A stretch of DNA of 64,000 bases from Loxodes magnus (taxonomy: Eukaryota > Ciliophora > Karyorelictea > Loxodida > Loxodidae). The notes beneath the pieces are model-generated. The model was not told the DNA's origin and did not search any database. It worked only from the letters and a program-made list of their open reading frames with translations. Below are positions 24,608-37,000 of this stretch, in pieces. The stretch is taken from assembly GCA_946699065.1 (NCBI GenBank), contig CAMPDV010000307.1, positions 248,001 to 312,000 on the forward strand. Direction: 5' to 3'. Both the position numbers and the translations under genes were made by a program. Positions within the stretch are counted from its first letter, which is position 1. Every line of letters begins with the position of its first letter.

Positions 24608-25370
24608 ATGAGTTAAACTGCTTTAATTTAGAGTCATTGCTTAGTATTTCCTATCCCATTTGCCTTCATTTTTAATATCTCTAACTTGGTAAAGCCTTGA
24701 ATTAACTATAATCCTAACCCTTAAGTCAAATCTTTATAAAAAGAATATGCTAAAGAAGGAATTAATATAGAATACTAATAATCGGAAGAAGAAAAGTGAA
24801 GTAGGAGTAAAGAAGATTCAAAAATAAGAAGTTTATAGAAGAATAGCAAAGAAAATTTAATTTTTACAGAAATAGAATGTAATAATAGCATCAATGCAAT
24901 AAATAAAGTTCCTACTCTTAGGAATATAACTAAAAGTGCAAATACTCTTATTAATAGAGATATTAGCTTTAAGATAAATTTTGAATTATTAAGAATTCAT
25001 ATTTTAATTCTCTCTATTTAAATAAAGATAAACCTCACTCAAATCTTCAAGATATTAGAGTGAAATATACAGACTGATATACAAATGAAAATGCTAAGAA
25101 AAATATGGATATAAAGAGACAAGTTGTATATCAGTTCTTTAAATGTTCTATACTATTTAAAAAGAATACTATGCATATGAAGACATGCTGATGCTTATAT
25201 TCCAAGTGGAGAATTGATAGATTAGAGTAAAGAAGAAAGTTATGATGAAACTTACGAGATATCGAGATAAATAGCAGCTTCATGAATAGCTAAAAATTAG
25301 AAGAAGATTCTTGATATAATTAATACTGATAAACAGACTATTTTAAAATCAGATCTGCTTAGTACTTTGA
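24608..25370 (+). pseudogene. Unidentified gene remnant
   Basis: Plus-strand frame from ATG 24608 with protein-like composition: MSQTALIQSHCLVFPIPF, then a charged, Ser/Glu-rich part (EDSKIRSLQKNSKENLIFTE), then after a frame change near 25.0 kb KKNMDIKRQVVYQFFKCS. TGA codons interrupt it at three or more places where Gln or Trp would fit. It matches no other repeat here. I cannot assign a family. The A-rich coding strand and lack of similarity to the Gag-like copies suggest a different, decayed gene. Confidence 0.4.
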
Positions 25371-25489
25371 AATTTTGATTCCTTTAAAAAGTTTCTAGAT
25401 CTAATATAAATCCATTTGTCTCTCTTATTTTTTTATTTATCTATTTTTTTATTGATATGCTTAATCTCTTAATACTAGTCAATAATCGT

Positions 25490-26052
25490 GGCAGAGTTAA
25501 AAGAAATGGTACAGAAGCTCAAGGTGGAAAATAATATGAGCAAACAACTATTAGGTAAGAATATGTAAAATTCCACAAGAATAGGGCTTCGATTTGAACG
25601 AGAGATCCAGTTACTTCGAGAAGAGCTTGAAACTCTGAAGATAGAGTTGGTGACGGCCAAGCAAGCTATTTCAAAACAAAACAAAAAACTGGATATGATG
25701 CATGAAACAGCAATGAAGCCAAAATAGCAACCTATTCCTTAAGCATCCATAGTTGAAATAGACCTAATGGAATTGGTAAAATCGCATCGCTCCAAAAATC
25801 TGAAACTCAACTCCCTCAGCCTAAATGACTCAGACTAAGTAGAAAAAGAAATGCTATACTTGTAGCTCAACTGGGCACTTCTATCGCAATTGTCCGGAAT
25901 TTTTAAGAAGATAGAAGTAATATTGGGCTAGACTCTAGCAAGAGTAACCAGAAAGAAGGCAAAGATACTAAAGCAATAAGATGTATTGCACGCCTTAGGG
26001 GAGACTCTATAAAAGAAAGTCGTCAAGACAGGATCAAGAACCATAAATTTGA
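25490..26052 (+). pseudogene. Gag-like ORF, frameshifted, with intact zinc knuckle (copy 4)
   Basis: The 5' part is a coiled coil (MVQKLKVENNMSKQLL, then LLREELETLKIELVTAKQAIS) with relatively GC-rich codons. The knuckle CYTCSSTGHFYRNC at 25852-25893 is complete but lies in the +1 frame, followed by YWARLQQEQ and GRLYKRK, matching the C-terminus of the intact gene, and TGA at 26050-26052. No ATG was found at the 5' end, so that end is probably truncated. A CTGG/CCAG hairpin around TTGAAGTA at 26109-26124 marks the folded 3' end. The 69-codon minus-strand ORF here is only the antisense shadow of the coiled coil. Confidence 0.7.
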
Positions 26053-26209
26053 ATGAGAAACCTATTCTATGAAGATCCTAATCCTCCTAATTTTGATGAT
26101 CTATCCTCCTGGTTGAAGTACCAGCAAAACCCTCTTGTCTTTAGCAGGAAAAGACATTAATCAATAAGAGGTTGAAATACCCGAAAAAATATTTATTGAC
26201 TTTTACTTC

Positions 26210-26815
26210 ATCTATTATTATTATTATTAATATACTTAAGCTCTTTTACTCATTTAAGGCTGCTCACAGGATTGAATGTGAAATTAAAGATTTTAATTGA
26301 ATTTATTTTCTTTTCATTATGAAAAATTAAAGCAAAAAAACTTAATCATAAAATGATTTATTTTTTGATTTTATCTCATCTTTTTTTAAGTTTTATTAGT
26401 TAGCCAATTAAAAATTAAATACTTCTTTAGCAAATTATAAAATTTACTCATTTTTTCTAAGTTTTTTATGCTTTTTCTTCAAATTTTAATGTTATTTTTT
26501 TAATATGCAGCAAAAAAAATTGTATATCAAATTAGATTGGACTGATTATAATTACCTTAACGTAATTAAAGATAAGAAATTTTTTTAATCTCATTAAAAG
26601 TTTAAATTAATCTTCAATTTTTAAATTTTTTAAATTTTATTTGATATTTAAGAGTTAGATTTTCTATAAATTTAATTAATTTCTTTCGTTTCAATGTTTA
26701 TTCATTAAAAAAATTTAATGTATATTTCTATTTTAGTTAAATATATATCAAAATTTATATTGTAACTATAATTGAAAATAAAATCTTTAATAACTATAAA
26801 AGGAAAAAAAACAGA
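26210..26815. other. A+T-rich spacer between two Gag-like copies
   Basis: T-rich, no coding signal; it separates two Gag-like copies in direct orientation. Confidence 0.5.
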
Positions 26816-26820
26816 ACATT

Positions 26821-27393
26821 AGACTCTCAAAAAATGCTGCTAGGAAGGCTAGGATACAAGCAGTTAAATAATCACGTAAAACCGAAAAGAAATAAAAAGT
26901 TCTAGTTTAGAATCATAAGATAAAATTATGACAGGCATTGTGGAACCATATTACAGAGTTTCCCATAGAAATCCAAAAAATGATTGAGGACTTGAAAAGG
27001 GTAATTAAACAACAAGAAGAGACGATTTTCAACTAAAGTTGTCAAATACGCGAATTAACCACTAGCATTAATGAGAATAATAACGAAATGGACATACCTA
27101 AAATGTAAATAATCGAAAATAAGCTCGTGACCCATGAACAATTATGGCTACAATCACAATAGTATTCAAAAATAAATTCGATAATGGAAATTGAAAAAAC
27201 TTAAGTTGAAGTTTAGAAAGAATAGAAAGTAGAACCTTAAATTATTAATCAAAAATTCGAAGAGAGATTACAAAAAATAGAAAAAAAAATTTGCAACTAG
27301 TCGTATAACTACACCTATAGTAAAAAGATGCTGATATTGTAATAATTAGTATCATATTCTTCGAAACTGCAGAAAAGGAAGAAGGTTGAATGA
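26821..27393 (+). pseudogene. Gag-like ORF (copy 2)
   Basis: A single frame from 26821 (RLSKNAARKARIQAVKQSRK) through a coiled coil (MIEDLKRVIKQQEETIF, then FEERLQKIEKKI) ends at TGA 27391-27393, with one internal TGA at 26929-26931. The knuckle at 27329-27370 is in the +1 frame: Cys-TGA-Tyr-Cys-Asn-Asn-Gln-Tyr-His-x4-Cys. A downstream TGA aligns with TGG in copy 1 (RT-stop-AN against RTWRQ). No ATG precedes RLSKN; the base at the expected start is ATT, whereas copy 1 starts MDQSLRLSKN. So the copy has lost its start, gained stops and shifted frame, yet keeps 190 codons of open coiled coil. Confidence 0.65.
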
Positions 27394-27492
27394 AAGAGAA
27401 CGACATAGAACTTGAGCCAACTAAATCAACTTTGGATAACGGAAAATGGCATCTACAAGTAAAAGCTTGAGTGCGCTATATTGAAAATACAA

Positions 27493-27580
27493 AGTGGTAA
27501 CCTTCCACTAAAAAAATTCATGGAATACAACCACATAAAAAAACTTGTCTGGAGGTACCTGGTTGAAAATCCAGGGATAG
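27493..27580 (+). other. 3' hairpins of Gag-like copy 2
   Basis: AGTGG/CCACT (27493-27509) is identical to copy 1. CCTGG/CCAGG around TTGAAAAT (27558-27575) is the T-arm-like stem, one pair longer than in copy 1. A 5' GCTAT and 3' ATAGC flank the whole region and could close it, giving a tRNA-like outline. Confidence 0.5.
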
Positions 27581-27609
27581 CAAACCTTTAAAAATTTCTT
27601 TTAAATCAT

Positions 27610-28900
27610 TAAAAATACCTAAAAAATTAACTTGTAAGATTAAGATAAATGTATTATTTAAAACTTTAGTAAAACTTAAGATAAAGGAAAAAATTAATTA
27701 AAGTAAAGATATTAGACTAAGCAAAAATCTTATGCTTAAAATAAACTTATATTTGATTCTTTATCATTTAATTATCAAATACCTAAGATAAATTAACAAA
27801 ACTAATACTCTAAATTAAATTAAAAGTTATATTCTATTTATATAATTAATTTGTCTTACACAGTATAAACAATCCTTAGAGTAATATTTTTAAGTATGAA
27901 TAAAAATAAAATTAAAAGTTACTTAGATAAATATAAATAACTTTATGATTAAATATTTATAAATAGTTTTAGTATATAAAGCAATTTATCTAAATCGTTA
28001 ATATATTAAATAACTAATTATCTATCTATTTTTAATAATTTAATAATTTAGTTTGTTTAATTCTGCTATTAGTTTATTAATCTTTTTATTTCTAAAAATT
28101 TTAAATATTTAAGATAATAATTTCACTCTAATAGTATATTTCTTTATTTTTACTAAATATTCAAATAGTAATATCGATTTCTTAATAGAATTATCTAATT
28201 TGCAAATCTAAATTTATAATTTCCCAGTATTTTCAAAATTAAGTAATAAGCTTTGGAGTTTTAAGTTAAAAATTATTATTTCATTATTTATCTAAATTTT
28301 TAAATTTCCTGAATCTATTAATTTTGTTTAAACTTCAATTAATAAAATAAAGAAAATACTATTTTTTAAGAATTTAAAGTAATAATAATAGTCTAAAGAA
28401 TAGAAATAATAATTTATTAAGATTATTAAAATACTTTTTATAAATTAAAAAGAAATAAAGCAAAACTTTTAGTTTTTAAATAATTTAGAACTAATTTTAG
28501 TTAATTACATAATATTACTTTAAAAAGACTCAAAGTCTTTTTTTTTAATTTGGCTAAGTTTCTTTTAGATATATTTATTCATTTTATATAAAAGTGTTAT
28601 AACCTACTATATATTATTTAAATTTAGAATGTTAGACTATCGATTTATTATATTTTGATACTATGTTTTTCATCTATAAAATTAAATATATTTCATATAA
28701 ATTTTAATTTTCTTCATAAAATTATATAACATTTATATAAAAATATTACAAAACTATAATAAATAATTATACAAAAATATTCCTTATAAAATTTATGTAT
28801 GCTAAATAATTTTTATTATTAATATAAACTAAAATGAAAATAATATAAATAGAAAATTTATTAAAAGGGTTTTTATCGTGAATTCATACACACTGATATT
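27610..28900. other. A+T-rich spacer
   Basis: Very low GC, no coding or repeat signal recognised. Confidence 0.5.
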
Positions 28901-28953
28901 AGGAAATTTTAATAATTAATAATATTTTATTTATAGGTTTAAAAAAGGATTTT

Positions 28954-29703
28954 GCTTTCTCCAGGATTTTCAACCCGTTTGAAGCGATCCAGATTTTGAT
29001 ATGGTTGGTTTTCACGGTATTTTTTACAAGGAAGATTATTGGAAATACATTTTTTGGAAAAGGTTCCTTAAAATTTTTCTTTTATACACTCCTGATTTGG
29101 TAAGTTAGATTAATGATATTTCTTTTAATGTTTTTGCTTGCTCCTATTTTTGTAGTTTCTTAAATTTTTAAATGCTTTTAATTAAATGTCATCTTGATTG
29201 AAAATATCAGCATTTCTTCATTTTAATTCTACTTTGTGTTTTTCCTAATTTTTTTCAAAATATTTTCTATTCTTTTAATAAGGGTACCTTAATCTTTATT
29301 AATCTTTATATTGAGAAGCGAGTACGTGTTGTAATTAATTTTAGTCAATTCTATTTCCATTTTCACATATTAAGATGATGGAAGTTAACTCTGATCAGAT
29401 TTGTTCTCGCGTAATATAATTTTTTTACTGGTACATCTTTATGTTAATTAATTTCAATGTTTAGTTGATCATAATTGTTAAAATGTCTCTTATCTTCTTG
29501 GAAAGATTAAGGATTTTTTCCTTTTGCTTAACTAGGATTTATTTATGGCTTTCAATTTTTTCCTATTCTAGATTAGTAGGTTCGGGATTTGCCATATGCT
29601 TACCTTAAGAAAGAGTTGAATAGTTTGATTAGTCGATAGCACACAATTTTATTTTTAGATCTTAAGGGGCTTCTTCTAGTATTCTTGATTTCTTCTTTGG
29701 CAT
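28954..29703 (-). pseudogene. Gag-like ORF, minus strand (copy 5)
   Basis: From ATG 29703: MPKKKSRILEEAPQ, a Lys/Glu-rich segment with coiled-coil character (LVKQKEKILNLSKKIRDIL), two in-frame TGA codons, then a basic Asn/Lys-rich end (RFKRVENPGESKILF). The knuckle site at 29174-29212 reads Cys-TGA-Tyr-Phe-x4-His-x4-Ser in another frame, so two Cys are lost but the Cys-TGA-Tyr start is identical to copy 2. The 3' end folds as CGGG/CCTG around TTGAAAAT inside GCTT/AAGC (28954-28985). Confidence 0.6.
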
Positions 29704-30212
29704 GGTGTTGTCCAATATTAAATTCCATTTTTTCATTAAGAAACTTTAAATTCATCATTTATTCAAATTAAAAAAGTTATTTTTGTTCTTTTTTACTAGT
29801 AAAAAATTTTGCATATTTTAAACTCTCATCTTTAAAAAGATCCTGTATATCTAATTGTTTATCTTGGTTGTAGATTAATGAGCTTGTAATGCATACTTTC
29901 TGCAAATACTTTATTTATTTTTGTTTTTCGCAAATTTTGAATGATAATTTAAATTTCCATAAATTTTAGAAGTTTGAAATCCATAAATATTTTAAGAAAT
30001 CTAAATTTAAGTTACGAGAATAAAATTTTTATCTAGTAACTAGGTAAATTAAATAATTTTAGCTTAAATTCCTAAATATAGCTATATTAATTATATGTGA
30101 ATATCTACTTATCATTTAAAAGTATTTAGCATTTATTAGAAGGATAAGCCTATCTAAAATATTTATTTTATAATTATATTTTTCATTTTTGAAAATTATT
30201 ATGATAAAATAT

Positions 30213-31072
30213 AAAATGGCTTCTAAGAAATAACAGAACTTTGAACAAAACATTTAAACATGAAAATTCTCTAAAAAATAAAAAGCAAAATAATTACAAT
30301 GAGTGAAAGTGAGAAATATGATTGATATGACGAGCATTAACCACTTGGAAATCCAGAATTAAAAAAACTTCTGACACAAACTCAAATAGAAATATTATCT
30401 AAGTCATTAAAAGAGTTTATGTTTAAAAATAGATACCTCACTGATAAAGTAGAAAAATTAGAAAAGTTAATAACGTCTTTACTTGAGAAACAATATTAAT
30501 AATCATAAGAAATAGAAGACAAACTGGAACAAAGAATTCTTTAAATTTAATAATAAATTCAGGTAACGCCATTTTCGTTTTAACAGAATTAATCAGATCC
30601 TGTGTAAATAGAAAATGAAGCCTCAAATTAAAATAAACAGTAAACGTTTATTAAAATAAGTAGAAAATTTAAATTAAATAAGTGTTACAGGAATAATAGT
30701 TTAAAAGAAGAATAAAATGCTACGCGTGCAATAAATAACACCAATGAAAATACTGCTACTAACTAAGCGAAATTTAAAGAAAGAATAAATAAGATATTTT
30801 TAGAAAACTATTTAGGATATATCCAACATAAAGCGGAAACATTTATAGAAAAAAATTCTTTAATTCAAATCTTAATCCTTGGATAAATAATTAGGAACAC
30901 TAAGTGCAAGACCAAAACTATTCCGAATATTAAAGGATGGTGCATTAATGAAGTGCTACACCGCCTAACTAAGCCTAGTAGGAATTCAAGACAAACTAAT
31001 AGAGACAAGCTGATAGAATAGGTCAGATGGCTGACTACTAAGGCTTTAACAAAGCTTTTTAACTTTTAACTT
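30213..31072 (+). mobile_element. Gag-like element, family 2, plus-strand copy (about 0.86 kb)
   Basis: Bounded by sequence shared with the inverted copy at 41145-42013: both begin TATAAAATGGCTTCTAAG and end near TTTTAACTTTTAACTTT, beyond which similarity stops. Length is about 860 bases. The 3' end has GTCAG/CTGAC and GCTTT/AAAGC hairpins in this copy. There is no polymerase gene. Because the other copy interrupts a gene whose uninterrupted paralogue is also in the window, its mobility is directly supported. Confidence 0.75.
30299..31072 (+). pseudogene. Gag-like ORF of family 2
   Basis: From ATG 30299 the frame reads MSESEKYD, TGA (codon 9, 30323-30325), then YDEHQPLGNPELKKLL and a coiled coil (YLTDKVEKLEKLITSLLEKQ) and stays open to TGA at 31196-31198. 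A knuckle-like CYACNKQHQ-TGA-KYC (C-x2-C-x3-H-x4-C) lies in the -1 frame near 30.72 kb, followed by RKLFRIYPTQSGNIYRKKFF, which matches RELSRIYVDKDGRIFRRRLF of the intact gene. An alternative upstream ATG (MASKKQQNFEQNIQ) begins at the element end. Both copies share both TGA codons, so these predate the duplication. The 62-codon minus-strand ORF inside is its shadow. Confidence 0.6.
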
Positions 31073-31079
31073 TTTATTA

Positions 31080-34000
31080 TGGAATTTCCATATTATATTT
31101 CTTTTTAATAAAGCTTAAATAATTATTCAATTAATTAGGTATTAAACAGATATCATGAAACATATAAAATGAACAAGCTTAAAAAACAATAAAGTTGAAA
31201 TTATGTCTAATTATATTAAAAAATATTTGTAAATTTATAATAGCTAACATTATAAAGGTGTAAGAACTAAAAAATAAAAAATATAAAAAGATTTTATAGA
31301 ATTGAAGAGTTTATTAATCTTAAATTAAATAATAATTTAAAATATAAATAAATTATTTGGGGTATAAAAATTACTTCTATGATATATATCTTTTATGATA
31401 TAAAAATTAACTTTTTATTTAACATAATTTTTATTTGCACATGTAGCTACTCTTTAATCTTAAAATGTCTATTTGGATTTTTCATTTATAAATGTAAAAT
31501 TATATCAACTTTTTATTTTATCAAATGATTAGACTTCAAAAATATTTAAAAGCAAAAGACTGTAATAAAAAATAAAAATATGATTTTAGAAATCTTAATC
31601 TTAATAAATTATAAAAGCTATAATTGATTAATTAAATAAATATTTAAAAAACAACTGAATACATATTTGATTAAAGGATAATTAATATTCATATTTGATT
31701 AAAAGATATTATTGATAATTTATAAAATTAACTATTTAATTAGCATGCTTACTTAATCATTTATAAAAAATATAGTAAAATAATATTTTTATAAATGAAA
31801 TGTTTATATATTCTAATTGAGTTAATTCTGTTATTATTTTAACTTAGGTAATTAGTTTTAATTTTTATATTTTTTTATTAAATCTAAATTAAAAAATAAG
31901 CATAAAAAAAAATTAAAATGAATTTTAATAAATTATTAATAATAGACAAAATTATCTAAATAATAGCAAATTAACAATTCATGAATTTTAATAAATTATT
32001 AATAATAAACAAAATTACTAAATTAGTTTTTTATTTTATTTTATCTGAACTTTATCTATATTACATGTGAAGTTTAAATTTATTTTTTGTTTAAAACCTT
32101 AAACATAAAATTGTATTATTAATTTTTATTTTTTAATAAAAATTTAAATAAAGTTAAGTTATCATATCTTGAAATTAATTCTCTTAATTTAGAATTTCAT
32201 TAATTTAAAATTTATTTTTTAATGTTAATAAACTTTTATTATTTTATTTATTTTTAATATCTAAATAAATGAATAAGGATATTATATTTTAAAATTTAAT
32301 AGTAATAAATATTATTTTAATTTTTAATACTTTTTTATATTATAATCAAGATTAACTAAATTTATATTTAAGATAAACTATTTAAAGATTGTTCCTCTTG
32401 ATAATGTATAAAAATCACATTCTAAAGCGCCACTTCATTCTTAATATTTTACTATTAACGTAAAATTTAATTATTCTAACTCTTTCAATATATTTTAATA
32501 TCTTTTTATTTTTAGACTTCAAAATTTATTCATATATTAGGAGTCCTTTTATTTTCAAGAATAGCATTTCTTTCACTTTACTTTGAATAGAGAAATCTTA
32601 AAAAAGTATGGTTTTATTTTACTTTCCAAAATGGAAACCTATTTAACAAATTTGTCATCATTCTTCTATATGAAGCTATTACAATACAAGTGGCTTTCAT
32701 TTCAAAAGTAGCTAAAATCAGATATACTTGGTCGCTTGATATTTCATATATAATTTTTGAAATAGTCAAATTATTTAAAGCTTTTTTCATATAATTCAAT
32801 AATATTATAAATCGCTGGAGTTTAATAACTTTTAACTGAACAAAGTTATCCTTTAAGAAAAATTAATTACTGGGTTAACATAAACTCAGTTAAAATTTTA
32901 ATTTAATTACAAATGAAAATTTATTTATCAAAAGTAATTAGATTTTAATTTAAATTAACTTTTTGCTAATCTGTTCTCTTTAATATTTTTAAACTAAATA
33001 GCATAATCTTTTAACATTTAGAATAAATATTAAATATTTATAAGTAATTATATAATATAGTATAAATTTTCTTTTATACTTTAATCTTTAGTTTATTATA
33101 ACTTAAATTATAAATAATTTAAAATATGGAATTAATTAATTTTACAAATAATAATTAAATAAAAATTTATAAATTAGCATCTTTAATATAAAAATAAAAA
33201 AATCAACTCAGCTATGTAAATTTAATTCCTTTATAATATAGTAAAATATTTGTAAAATATATTATCTATTTGAGCTATTAAATAATAATTAATAAAAGTA
33301 AAATTTACAAATTACAAAAAAAAAAAAATTTATTAATGAAATAAAGCATAAAACTTTAAATAAAGATACAAGTTATCTTTATTGATTTGTCTATAAAGTA
33401 TCTTATTTAAGTTAATTGTTTTTCATCAAAGCAGAGCTTGGAAAATGTTTTTTGCTAATATTAACTTATTAAAAATTAAAAAAATTATTCAAATTTAATT
33501 GAAACATTGCTTATATAAATTTTAGGTATTTATTTATATATAACTATGAATAAGCTTTTCTTACAATCTTATATATATATATAATAATTTAAAAAATTGA
33601 AATTTGCATATAAATTGAAGAGAAAAATTTTAATATAATCAAAATTTTATCTCTTATAAAAATTGTTATCATAAATTTAGAATAATTTGCTCTATTTCAA
33701 TATTACTAATAATATCTCTTTCATTTTTTTACTTATGAATGCATAAACTTAAAAGCAAGTTAATATATTGAAATTATTATATTTTTTTACAAAATCATAA
33801 TTAATATTAATTTCATTAAAAACATTAAATTTAGCTAAGCAAAAAGTTTTAAATAGATGATATTATTTAAATAATTAAAGAAAGTTAAATTAATAAAATA
33901 ATAAATCTAATATTTAAATAATAGTTTTTAAATATATTATATAAAGAAAAAACATATAAATCATAAAATCAGGTATAAATTTAAAATATTAGAAAACATT

Positions 34001-37000
34001 TAATGAGATCAACCTAAAAAATTATAGAATGAAATTATGTGTTAATATGTTTTTTTTTTATTAACGATAAAAATTAAAAAATATTATAAATACTCTCTTT
34101 ATTTTTAATCAAATATTTTACTCTACTTATTTATTTAATTATCAATAAGAAAAGTTAAATCTTAAAATTAATAAAATTAAATTATAATATAATGAGAATG
34201 CTCGAAGCCAAGAAAATTAATAGATAATAAAACCGAAGTTTTAAACTATTATTGCAAATTTTTTTTATAAAGCATTTTAAATCTTTTACTTCCACTGCTA
34301 AAAATTTTTTCTAAAAATCTCATTGGCATGCAATATAGTAAATAAAATCGGAAACTTTGGAAATAAAAAAAATGAAATAAAATGTATACAAAAAGTTAGT
34401 AATTTACTAGTTTTTATTACTAAGAATTTTTTTTCTAGTTTTAAAGATAAAGATTTAGATTTAAGGCTTATATTTGTAGAGTATTTTATAAAAATGATGT
34501 ATTAAAATAACTTAAAGCAATAAAAGGTTAATATAATGAAAATCAAAAAACTAAAATAATTCTTATATAATATAATAAAAATATATAATAATACATTTAT
34601 TTTCTATAATTTTTTATCATTTTACTTTATAAAATAATATCAACTAGTTTTATTGTGAGAATCTTGATTTTTGGAGAATTGCAATTACAATATCTTTATT
34701 TTTTGAAATTTAACTTAGATATTTTTGCAAATTTTATATTCATTAAGATAATAAGGAGTTAATTAATAAAATATCAGAATAATATTAGATATAAGTTTCT
34801 TTTATTTAAATAAAAATAATTTAGAAAATCTTAAAAAAGAAATGAATTTATAATGCTTTTAAGTTACAATAGATAAAAATATAATTAAATAAGAGTTAAG
34901 TTTGTTTTTTAGATCGCTTCGACTTCAAACTTTGCTTATCTTTTTGAATTTTTCTTAATATCTGTTAAATTCTGCAAAAAAGCACTGGAATAATATTAAG
35001 AAGAAAGTTTTAATTTCTGTATAATATTTTTATAAATTAAAATGTATTACTCTTCTTTTCTTTGCTCAGCAGGGTGCTGATTTCTTCTTATTGATTTCCT
35101 TTCAATAAGAAGATGGTTTGTTTTTACTTTCTGAAACAAATCACTTCGATTTAATTCTTTAATCAAGGTCAAAGATGATAATTCCTCTCAAAATTGAATA
35201 ATTTTTCTTACCTTGGACTAAAGTACTTGGACAATACACTCTTTAGATCCATTTTTTATTTTTTGAATATTGTAAACTTTAAATACTTAAAATTAAACAC
35301 TTATGTTTAAATATTAAAGAAATCAAGAAAAAAAATTAAATTTAATTCATATTTTTATTCAATTATATGAAAATAAGATAAAGCTTTAAGCAATTATTTT
35401 TATTAAAAAATCATTTGAAGTAATAAAATCCTGACAATTATGAAATTTTCTATTTAATAAAGGAAAAATGTGTTTCATATTTAAGTTCCAGAGTAAAATT
35501 TAAAAAATGTTGTTTAATTATTTTCATAGAAAATAAAATTATACTTCTTGAATTAAGTTTAAAATATTATTTCTAGTTAATATGTTTTTACTAATAAATA
35601 AAACAAATTTTGATTATTCTTAATAAATTTTGTAATTTTTAAATTAAATGTTTCATCCTATAAATTTTATTAGATAAAAATAGCAACTATATCATTTCGA
35701 TATATCAAAGATCAAATTTTTGATTAAAGATAAAGTAGTCTTTATTAGTAAACTATTAAATTGATTTTTCTTTCTATTCTAAACTAATTTAATAAAATTT
35801 TATCTAAAAATACTTTAGAAGAAGTTGAAAGGAAAATTAATATTTTATTTTAAACTTTATTATTTTATTTTGTTTCCGTTCGATCTTTTAGATAAAATTA
35901 ATTTTATCGTCTGTTAATCTAAATTTTTAATTAGTTTATATATATGATTGATAAAATTATAATATACTATTAATTTTCAATTAAATCATATCAACACTAT
36001 TTTAATTTATAATTGTATGATTTATTTAAACTCTGTAAATATACTTATATATATCAATAATTATTTTTTATTTTCTAATTATTAACTAATATACATTATG
36101 ATATAACATGATGTTTTACTCATCAATTTAACTATTTTCTTTTGCTTGTTTTTTAATAAATATAGTTAGTATAAAATAGCTTTGAAATTAAAATAACTTT
36201 AGCTTAATTTTTTAATTAACTAGTATTAACATAGATTTTTCTTTATTTTCTAATTAGTAAAATACTTTAATTGTATTTCTATAATTTTTACTTTCACTTC
36301 ATAATAAAATTCAATTTTCCTAAATTTTGAGCTATAGCAAATTTAAAAAATTGTTACTACGCTTAACTTACTACTACCACTTTAAATAAATCAGATTTAA
36401 GTACAATAATATAGGTGGAGAAGCTAAAAATATTATCAAAAACAAAAATATGAATAAAAAATATAGCTTCCTACTAAAACTCTTTAATTTTCTCTTTACT
36501 TTATAGTTTTCTAACTCTAGCAGTGCTATTTACTTTAGTTAAAATGATAGCGTTTTAATATAGAATTTATAAATAAAAGCAAGATAAATAATTTAATGAG
36601 ATAAGCCAATTAAAATTACTAATTTTTAATTAACTAAATAAGTAAACTCTAGTTTTTTGCTTAATTCATCTAATTTTGAATATTTTATACACTAATACAT
36701 TCTTTTAAAGGTTTGGATTGAATAAATGAATTTAATAAAAGCTATTAAACTCTAAAAAATTTGAAAATTTAATTTATTTTAATTAATTATGGATTAAAAT
36801 AACTTACTAACATTTGTTTTAAAATTGTTTGTATAAAATGTAACCAATTCATAAATAAAATGATTATTTATAAAAAAGTTGCTATTATCAAAATTATGAT
36901 TCAGAGTGTTGACTTAAAAATTGAAGTTCTGTAATATTTCCTATATAATTGTTTAAATAAATTTAATAAAGCTGTAGTTTAAAAACACTATACTAACTTT

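Noticed and set aside
25475-25684. 69-codon minus-strand ORF
   Set aside because: Antisense shadow of the coiled coil of Gag-like copy 4.
30438-30626. 62-codon minus-strand ORF
   Set aside because: Antisense shadow of the family 2 Gag-like ORF; the same shadow exists in the inverted copy.
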